NCBI GenBank assembly: GCA_011523445.1
Contig: WTGT01000255.1
Coordinates: 1 to 12,258 of the forward strand
DNA: 12,258 nt
Direction of reading: 5' to 3'
DNA from: Paracoccaceae bacterium
Lineage (GTDB): Bacteria > Pseudomonadota > Alphaproteobacteria > Rhodobacterales > Rhodobacteraceae
How positions within the stretch are numbered: the first letter of the stretch is position 1; every line of letters starts with the position of its first letter. Under the pieces are notes generated by a model. That model was not told where the DNA came from, searched no databases, and saw nothing but the letters and a program-made list of their open reading frames with translations. Below, one piece after another: positions 7,659-12,258 of the stretch. Position numbers and translations under genes: made by a program.

Positions 7659-8675
7659 CTATGCCCCTGCAAACCCTGCCATGACTGTTTTTCCGATGGC
7701 TGCCCCACTGTTTTGGTGTTCCAAAGCGGCCCTAAGGCTTTCAGCACTCAGCGGTCCATTGTTCTTGTTTGCGGTGGAAATGATCTCACCAGAATCAACT
7801 AGATCAGCCACACGCGACAACAGTTTGTGCTGAGCAATCATGTCGTCAGCCTTGTGCAGTGATCGGGCAAACATGAATTCCCAACTGAAGGTAAGAGCCT
7901 TCATTTTTAAAGGGCCAATCGACACATTCTGCGGATCATCGATCATCGCGATGTGACCGCGTGGTTTGATCATTTCGATGATAGCGTCGAAATGATCATC
8001 GGTGTTAGTCAACGTCGCAACATATTTAGGCACAATACCTAGATCAGACATCTCTTTCGCCAGATTATTGCGGTGGTTGACTACATAGTCCGCCCCCATT
8101 TTCTTGACCCAATCAATGGTGTCCGAGCGGGATGCAGATGCAACTACTGTTAGTTGGGTGAGTTTTTTTGCAAGCTGAATAAGTATTGAACCCACTCCAC
8201 CGGCACCACCGATTATAAGCAAAGCTTCGCCTTCACCCCCTCCTTCTTCAACCCGCAGACTTTCAAAGAGCATCTCCCACGCTGTAATGCTTGTTAGTGG
8301 TAAAGCTGCTGCCTCTGCAAAACCAAGTGTAGAAGGCTTACGACCAACCAAACGCTCATCAACGCATTGCAATTCGGCATTTGTTCCATCTCGCGTAAAT
8401 TCACCCGCGTACATGACTTCATCACCGGGCTTGAACATTGTCACGTTTGAACCAACAGCTCGTACCACCCCTGATGCATCCCAACCCAGAATTCGTGGAT
8501 TGCCTTCCGGCGGCGGTCGATTTGCACGAACTTTAAAGTCAACAGGATTTACCGAAATCCCGTGAACTTCAACTAATAGATCATTTGGACCTGGCACCGG
8601 ATCGGCAGTTTCAAATTCTACTACAGAACCTGCGGACGTCACAGGCCCTTGTTCTGAATATCCCAGAGCTTTCAT
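7659..8675 (-). CDS. Zinc-type alcohol dehydrogenase-like / quinone oxidoreductase family protein (MDR)
   Basis: This 338-residue medium-chain reductase probably uses NADPH to reduce an alkenal, quinone or similar activated double bond, or a carbonyl, in the cytoplasm. The GroES-like half carries EVHGISVNPVDFKVR (37-50), GWDASGVVRAVGS (64-76) and FKPGDEVMYAG (81-91). The Rossmann half carries IIGGAGGVGSILIQLAK (154-170), where AGGVG binds the cofactor. The cluster of structural-zinc cysteines is absent, which places it with the zinc-independent quinone-oxidoreductase-like branch (family TIGR02817 from memory). It is the first gene of the minus-strand arm, has a near-consensus promoter, and is divergent from an HxlR regulator, a pairing known for QorA/QorR in Corynebacterium. 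The ribosome site is TAGGA about eight bases before the ATG. Its exact substrate is not predictable. Confidence 0.88.
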   Translation of the reverse strand: MKALGYSEQGPVTSAGSVVEFETADPVPGPNDLLVEVHGISVNPVDFKVRANRPPPEGNPRILGWDASGVVRAVGSNVTMFKPGDEVMYAGEFTRDGTNAELQCVDERLVGRKPSTLGFAEAAALPLTSITAWEMLFESLRVEEGGGEGEALLIIGGAGGVGSILIQLAKKLTQLTVVASASRSDTIDWVKKMGADYVVNHRNNLAKEMSDLGIVPKYVATLTNTDDHFDAIIEMIKPRGHIAMIDDPQNVSIGPLKMKALTFSWEFMFARSLHKADDMIAQHKLLSRVADLVDSGEIISTANKNNGPLSAESLRAALEHQNSGAAIGKTVMAGFAGA

Positions 8676-8706
8676 AATTTATTCCTAATTGAGACTTGTT
8701 TTAGGC

Positions 8707-8735
8707 AAATTATGAGGTTATATTGATTCTGTCAA
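8707..8735 (-). promoter_or_regulatory. Sigma-70-type promoter for the minus-strand operon
   Basis: On the minus strand a perfect -35 box TTGACA (8735-8730) is followed by exactly 17 bases and a -10 box TAATTT (8712-8707). Transcription would start near 8700, about 25 bases before the oxidoreductase ATG. This is the best promoter match I saw in the window. It should drive the oxidoreductase and, because the following gaps are short, probably the transketolase and transporter genes as well. Confidence 0.65.
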
Positions 8736-8736
8736 G

Positions 8737-8756
8737 TACCCACATTTTTGTAAGTA
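8737..8756. promoter_or_regulatory. Candidate HxlR operator (imperfect inverted repeat)
   Basis: TACCCAC (8737-8743) and GTAAGTA (8750-8756) form an imperfect dyad: five of seven positions are complementary across a six-base spacer. It lies one base upstream of the -35 box of the minus-strand promoter and 25 bases before the HxlR start. The GTAAGTA half resembles the TACTTAC/GTAAGTA-type sites I recall for QorR-like HxlR proteins. The match is partial, so this is a positional and motif-based guess. Confidence 0.35.
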
Positions 8757-8781
8757 TTAACAATTTAACTGGAGACACGCT

Positions 8782-9186
8782 ATGGTTCGAAAGTACAATT
8801 GGAAGACTGGCTGCGACGTTGAAGCCACTTTGTCCGTCATCGGTGGTCGCTGGAAACCTATCTTGGTTTGTCGTTTGTTGTCCGGGAAGAAGCGATTTAG
8901 TGAACTATGCCGTCTTGCCCCCAACGCAACCGAACGTATGATCACTTTGCAATTGAGGGAGCTTGAAGCAGACGGAATAATATCAAGGCATGTCCATGCC
9001 GAAGTCCCCCCTCGTGTTGAATATGAAGTTACCGAATACGGCAGAAGCCTTCAACCGATCATTGAGACGATGCAGAGTTGGGGAAGCGAATTTAAGGCTC
9101 TCAAAACAGCTGAGGAAATAGCCGAATTAGCGGCATCTGAAGGTGAAACTGACTTCAGGCACAATCAAAAAGTTGCAAATGGATAA
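8782..9186 (+). CDS. HxlR-family winged helix-turn-helix transcriptional regulator
   Basis: The 134-residue protein has the HxlR core: Cys11 followed by DVEATLSVIGGRWKPILV (12-29), FSELCRL, TERMITLQLRELEADGIISR and EYEVTEYGRSLQPII, with a charged tail. It is a cytoplasmic dimeric DNA-binding protein. In characterised relatives (YodB, HypR, QorR) an N-terminal cysteine senses quinones, diamide or other electrophiles. Cys11 is in the usual position here, which suggests thiol-based sensing of a reactive metabolite. It diverges from the quinone-oxidoreductase homologue over 106 bases, which makes it the likely regulator of both arms and of itself. The ribosome site TGGAGA lies seven to eight bases before the ATG. 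The SDR gene follows after 23 bases. Whether it represses or activates is not visible. Confidence 0.93.
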   Translation: MVRKYNWKTGCDVEATLSVIGGRWKPILVCRLLSGKKRFSELCRLAPNATERMITLQLRELEADGIISRHVHAEVPPRVEYEVTEYGRSLQPIIETMQSWGSEFKALKTAEEIAELAASEGETDFRHNQKVANG

Positions 9187-9209
9187 TTACATGCAATTGG
9201 ATGGGATGA

Positions 9210-9977
9210 GTGACAAAACCACTTGAAAACAAGATCGCGATAGTCGCGGGTGCGACTGGTGGAATTGGCGTAGCAACCGTTGAACGTCTTTTGGAGGATG
9301 GAGCAACTGTTATTGCATCCGGCCGCAACCAAAAACGATTGGATGAACTCACTGAATTGAGCGACCGTGTAGTTGGGCATCAATTTAATGTTTCGATTGA
9401 AAGCGAAGCTCGCGAACTTGTCGAAAGAGCGAAGAGTGATTTTGGTCGCTTAGATCTACTTTTTAATGGAGCGGGTATCGTTGGGGAAAGTAATCTGATT
9501 GAGGATCAGTCTCTTGAAAATTTTGAAAACGTTATGTTGGTCAACGTGACAGGTACGTTTCTGATGATGAAATATGCCATCCCTGCTATGCGACGAAGTG
9601 GTGGCGGTTCAATCATAAATGTGTCTTCTGCTGCTGGAGTCCAGGGTGGGCGAGCAACAATGCCAGTTTATTGCGCAAGCAAACATGCTGTGATCGGGCT
9701 GACTCGTGTCGGTGCAAAGGCTCATGCAGGCGAAGGGATCAGGATTAACGTGATCGTACCTGGTCAGATTGACACTGATATGCTTGCGGCAGTTGAAGCA
9801 GATGCCTCTGACGGTGATCCGGTTGAGGCAAGAAAGAAAGTCATCGCCGCAATCCCGGCAGGTCGCTATGGCAACACTAGCGAAGTGGCGGCTTTGGTTG
9901 CGTTCCTATGTCGTGACGACGCCAATTTCATAAATGGAAGCATATATACTATCGATGGGGCTTTCACACCCTTCTGA
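9210..9977 (+). CDS. Short-chain dehydrogenase/reductase (SDR), substrate unknown
   Basis: The 255-residue classical SDR starts at a GTG (9210); nearby ATG codons are out of frame or run into a stop, and GGATGGGA serves as the ribosome site. Motifs are G14xxxG18xG20 for the cofactor, ASGRN after the second strand (Arg39, compatible with NADP), NGAG at 86-89 (variant of NNAG), Asn112, Ser140, and Tyr154-x-x-x-Lys158. PGQIDTDM and the C-terminal INGSIYTIDGAF are typical of the FabG/2,3-dihydro-diol-type branch. It oxidises or reduces an alcohol/ketone of unknown identity in the cytoplasm. It lies second in the hxlR-led operon and 28 bases before the NIPSNAP gene, so it most likely serves the same pathway as the minus-strand arm. 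Confidence 0.9.
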   Translation: MTKPLENKIAIVAGATGGIGVATVERLLEDGATVIASGRNQKRLDELTELSDRVVGHQFNVSIESEARELVERAKSDFGRLDLLFNGAGIVGESNLIEDQSLENFENVMLVNVTGTFLMMKYAIPAMRRSGGGSIINVSSAAGVQGGRATMPVYCASKHAVIGLTRVGAKAHAGEGIRINVIVPGQIDTDMLAAVEADASDGDPVEARKKVIAAIPAGRYGNTSEVAALVAFLCRDDANFINGSIYTIDGAFTPF

Positions 9978-9992
9978 TCAATACTCAAACAA

Positions 9993-9997
9993 TGGAG
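9993..9997 (+). promoter_or_regulatory. Ribosome binding site fixing the NIPSNAP start
   Basis: TGGAG ends eight bases before the ATG at 10006. It supports this start over an in-frame ATG at 9934 that lies inside the end of the preceding SDR gene. Confidence 0.55.
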
Positions 9998-10005
9998 ATC
10001 AATTT

Positions 10006-10329
10006 ATGTCGCTTTTCGAAGTCCGTCATTACCAGGTTTATCCAGGCAAAATGGCCGAATGGATCGAGTTTATGGAAACCAAGGTTACCCCATTCATGAT
10101 AGCACGAGGCATGGTGATAACAGCGATGTTTCAGGGCGAAGAAGACAAAAGCTTGCACATTTGGATACGTCGCTTTGATGATGAGGCGCACAGGGAACAA
10201 TTATATGCCGCTGTCTATGAAACCGAAGAATGGCAAACAAATTTCAAACCAACTGTCAGACAACTTGTCGATGTTGAGAAAACTGTCGTTCATCGTGTGA
10301 CCAGTACTCCACATTCACCAATGCGATAA
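10006..10329 (+). CDS. NIPSNAP-family small protein (dimeric alpha-beta barrel fold)
   Basis: From the ATG at 10006 the protein is 107 residues. It begins with FEVRHYQVYPGKMAEWIEF, the beta strand and first helix typical of NIPSNAP domains, and continues with HIWIRRFDDEAHREQLYAAVYETEEW, the second strand/helix repeat. The alpha-beta barrel fold (ferredoxin-like dimers) is used by small monooxygenases, isomerases and ligand-binding proteins, but bacterial NIPSNAP members generally lack an assigned reaction. No signal peptide or membrane segment is seen, so it is cytoplasmic. It sits between two SDR genes with short gaps (28 and 35 bases), which implies a role in the same pathway, perhaps as an accessory isomerase or binding protein. 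An in-frame ATG at 9934 would add 24 residues encoded inside the previous gene and is disfavoured. Family fairly confident, function unknown. Confidence 0.85.
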   Translation: MSLFEVRHYQVYPGKMAEWIEFMETKVTPFMIARGMVITAMFQGEEDKSLHIWIRRFDDEAHREQLYAAVYETEEWQTNFKPTVRQLVDVEKTVVHRVTSTPHSPMR

Positions 10330-10364
10330 ACTAACTATCTTCAAAAAAACTCTAAGGAAATCAA

Positions 10365-11126
10365 ATGGATCTTAAACTCAAAGGCAAGAACGCGGCGGTT
10401 GTCGGAGCAACTCGTGGCATTGGACGTGCCATCGCCGGAATGTTGGCCTCAGAAGGATGCAATGTTTCGATCTGTGCACGAACTGAAATCTCCGTTTATG
10501 CAGTTGTCAAGGAACTGAGCGCTGAAGGTGTACAAGCCATGGGAACATCGCTAGATGTGTCCGACAGCGATTCTCAAACCCATTGGATCAATGATACAGT
10601 AGAAAAATTCGGTGGATTGGATATCTTCATTGCCAACGCGAGTGCAATGAATCTCGGTGTTGATGATGAGGCATGGCGGCAGAGTTTTGAAATTGACATG
10701 ATGGCAACTTTCACCGGTGCAGAGGCCGCAACACCATATCTTAAAAACTCAGACGCTGGGGCAATGGTATTTATCTCATCCATCGCTGCACTCCATACTC
10801 CTGGCGGACCCAAACCCTATGGTGCAATGAAAGCAGCAGTGATCAACTACGCCAAGGGAATGGCAAGGTCATTGGCTCCCGACGGTGTTCGGGTAAATAC
10901 TGTTTCACCTGGCAACATCTACTTTGAAGATGGTGTATGGGGACGAACCGAAAAAGCCAACCCAGAGTTTTTTAGGCGTCAAGTTGCTGCGAACCCAATG
11001 GGACGTATGGGGCGACCTGAAGAAGTTGCCTCGGCTGCAGTGTTTCTCGCCAGCCCTGCCTCAAGTTTTGTTTCTGGTACAAACCTTGTCGTGGATGGCG
11101 CGTTGACGCTTGGAGTCCAATATTGA
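10365..11126 (+). CDS. Short-chain dehydrogenase/reductase (SDR) with Asp in place of the usual Asn
   Basis: This is a 253-residue SDR with the cofactor loop G14-ATR-G18-I-G20 and Arg17/Arg39 (ICART), which favours NADPH. It has NAS at 91-93 rather than NAG, and catalytic Ser139 and Tyr152-x-x-x-Lys156. The position normally held by the proton-relay Asn is Asp111 (FEIDMM). The segments after the active site, VNTVSPGNIYFEDG and PMGRMGRPEEVASAAVFLAS, are typical of a branch often annotated as 3-oxoacyl-ACP reductase-like, but the biological substrate is not deducible. It differs clearly from the other two SDRs in the window. The ribosome site AAGGAA lies about six bases before the ATG. It is the last gene of the plus-strand operon; no clear terminator follows within 230 bases. 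Confidence 0.9.
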   Translation: MDLKLKGKNAAVVGATRGIGRAIAGMLASEGCNVSICARTEISVYAVVKELSAEGVQAMGTSLDVSDSDSQTHWINDTVEKFGGLDIFIANASAMNLGVDDEAWRQSFEIDMMATFTGAEAATPYLKNSDAGAMVFISSIAALHTPGGPKPYGAMKAAVINYAKGMARSLAPDGVRVNTVSPGNIYFEDGVWGRTEKANPEFFRRQVAANPMGRMGRPEEVASAAVFLASPASSFVSGTNLVVDGALTLGVQY

Positions 11127-11355
11127 TATTTTACCAAGATAAATGGCACAGGCGCTTTGACCATGCTCAGTCATCAAAAAAATTTGTTTCGCTGTGGAAA
11201 CCTTTAATGTCTGTAACAACTATGTCCAGAATTGAAAATGAGCCGACGAAAGCAGCCATTTGCTTCTTGCTCTTAGTAGAAATTGCTACAGTCTGCAAAC
11301 GCTGAGCTTTTTAGGCTATGCCATTTGGGGTATATGAAAGTTTGTTTGTAGCCAA
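11127..11355. other. Spacer between catabolic operon and tRNA-Ser, nothing recognised
   Basis: I see no conserved ORF, no strong stem followed by T residues, and no insertion-sequence remnant in these 229 bases. A weak TGAC/GTCA dyad near 11157-11172 is followed by A residues, not T. The gap lies on the 3' side of the tRNA gene, where a genomic-island junction could be, but no repeat of the tRNA end is present here. Confidence 0.4.
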
Positions 11356-11445
11356 TGGCGGAGGGGGTGGGATTCGAACCCACGGTGGAGAATCCCCCAC
11401 TCCGGTTTTCAAGACCGGTGCATTAGACCACTCTGCCACCCCTCC
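11356..11445 (-). tRNA. tRNA-Ser (anticodon UGA)
   Basis: The minus strand folds as a class II tRNA. The acceptor GGAGGGG (from 11445) pairs with CCCCTCC, followed by discriminator G and an encoded CCA (11358-11356). The anticodon arm is CCGGT-CTTGAAA-ACCGG with anticodon TGA, reading UCA and other UCN serine codons. A long variable arm (GTGG...CCAC) is present, as required for tRNA-Ser. The T arm is GTGGG-TTCGAAT-CCCAC. The total of 90 bases, including CCA, is normal. Confidence 0.97.
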
Positions 11446-11611
11446 AAGGTAAATTTAAAGTGCAAATTCAACCCAATAGTGTGGTTTGACTTAATTGTTA
11501 GGGGTTTAATTCTTTCCGAAGGTAGATAAGAATTAGAATATTATAATTTAAGAAGATTAAGAATAAATATTTGTATATTTGTTCTGCTTAGGAAAATTCA
11601 GGAATGGGGTT

Positions 11612-12258
11612 ATGAAATTCTTCCTCAAATCTTTTACTTGTTTATTTGCAATATTGGCACTTGTACTGCCGGTCAGTTCATTTGAAACTTCTGGTAAAAC
11701 AATTCTTGTTGGGGATTTTGATACCGGATTGATACTGGTTGAAAAAAATATTGATACTCCCTTCCCTCCAGCATCACTTTCCAAACTCATGACTCTCTAC
11801 TTGGTATTTGAGGCATTGGAAGATAATCAATTGAAATTGGATGACCGATTACTGGTTTCAGATTTTGCCTACAGATCATACCGTGGTGGTTCCACGATGT
11901 ATTTGGATACAACAGACAGGCCCACGGTTGAAGAATTGATACGCGGTGTTGTGGTATTATCCGGAAATGATGCCTGTGTCGTCTTGGCCGAAGCATTGTC
12001 ACCTACGGGAAATGAAAAGGGTTTTGTCCAATTGATGAATGAAAAGGCCAAGGAATTGGGTTTGACCAATTCAATATTTGCGAATTCAAATGGATGGCCC
12101 GACCCAGAACAAAAAATGAGCAGTCGGGATTTATATATTTTGACCAGGAAATTGATCTCAGATTTCCCAGAATATTACGAATATTTTGCGGAAAAGGAAT
12201 TCCCCTTTGACAATAGAACTCCAGCAAACAGATTCAATCGAAATCCCCTCCTGAAAAA
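11612..12258 (+). CDS. D-alanyl-D-alanine carboxypeptidase (peptidase S11, PBP5/6-type), 3' end off window
   Basis: The visible 215 residues start at the ATG at 11612 (a GGAA-type site precedes; an ATG at 11604 is out of frame). A signal peptide of about 23 residues (KFFLKSFTCLFAILALVL) exports it to the periplasm, where it trims the terminal D-Ala from peptidoglycan pentapeptides. Active-site motifs are Ser55-Leu-Ser-Lys58 within PPASLSKLMT and Ser117-Gly-Asn119 within VVLSGND; the KTG motif should lie beyond the window. ANSNGWPDP and KMSSRDLYILTRK match the family, and NRNPLL near the edge is typical of alphaproteobacterial members. The 166 bases between it and the divergent tRNA gene are very AT-rich and should hold its promoter, but I could not pick one reliably. 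This is a housekeeping gene unrelated to the catabolic locus. Confidence 0.94.
   Translation, partial: MKFFLKSFTCLFAILALVLPVSSFETSGKTILVGDFDTGLILVEKNIDTPFPPASLSKLMTLYLVFEALEDNQLKLDDRLLVSDFAYRSYRGGSTMYLDTTDRPTVEELIRGVVVLSGNDACVVLAEALSPTGNEKGFVQLMNEKAKELGLTNSIFANSNGWPDPEQKMSSRDLYILTRKLISDFPEYYEYFAEKEFPFDNRTPANRFNRNPLLK

Noticed and set aside
7631..7747. A longer N-terminus for the transketolase C subunit
   Set aside because: It overlaps the end of the oxidoreductase gene out of frame, has no family similarity, and a good ribosome site precedes the ATG at 7630.
11123..11305. A 60-codon plus-strand frame after the last SDR
   Set aside because: It has no convincing ribosome site, no recognisable motif, and a composition like the surrounding spacer.
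1..12258. CRISPR arrays, insertion sequences, phage genes, toxin-antitoxin or defence genes
   Set aside because: No regularly spaced repeats, transposase motifs, or matching protein families were seen on either strand.

Overview
The window looks like chromosomal DNA of a moderately AT-rich, probably marine, alphaproteobacterium. The evidence is gene content: a fused DctQM TRAP transporter, a non-pyrrolysine MttB-family methyltransferase, a D-3-hydroxybutyrate dehydrogenase, a split transketolase, and a D-Ala-D-Ala carboxypeptidase carrying an NRNPLL stretch of the kind I associate with alphaproteobacterial homologues. The assignment is by recall and has not been searched.

Layout. The minus strand from 8675 down to 1 carries, in transcription order: a zinc-type alcohol dehydrogenase/quinone oxidoreductase homologue; the C-terminal half of a split transketolase; its N-terminal half, broken by a single-base frameshift near 6485; a TRAP substrate-binding protein; a TRAP DctQM membrane fusion; a D-3-hydroxybutyrate dehydrogenase; and, after a 245-base gap, an MttB-like methyltransferase that runs off the left edge. 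The plus strand from 8782 to 11126 carries an HxlR-family regulator, an SDR oxidoreductase, a small NIPSNAP-family protein and a second SDR oxidoreductase. The two arms diverge from 8676-8781, where a near-consensus sigma-70 promoter for the minus-strand arm (TTGACA, 17 bases, TAATTT) abuts an imperfect inverted repeat that could be the HxlR operator. To the right are a tRNA-Ser(UGA) gene (minus strand) and the start of a penicillin-binding-protein-type carboxypeptidase gene, both ordinary core genes.

How the genes may work together. The arrangement is that of a regulated uptake-and-catabolism locus. A TRAP system imports a small organic molecule, several NAD(P)-dependent oxidoreductases act on hydroxyl, carbonyl or alkene groups, a thiamine-diphosphate enzyme of transketolase type makes or breaks a C-C bond, and HxlR senses a (probably reactive) metabolite. 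The substrate cannot be read from the sequence. Two features argue against a textbook substrate: the binding protein has Gly where TRAP receptors usually have the carboxylate-binding Arg, and the transketolase lacks two of the usual active-site His. The frameshift suggests that, in this strain or this assembly, the pathway is decaying or the base call is wrong.
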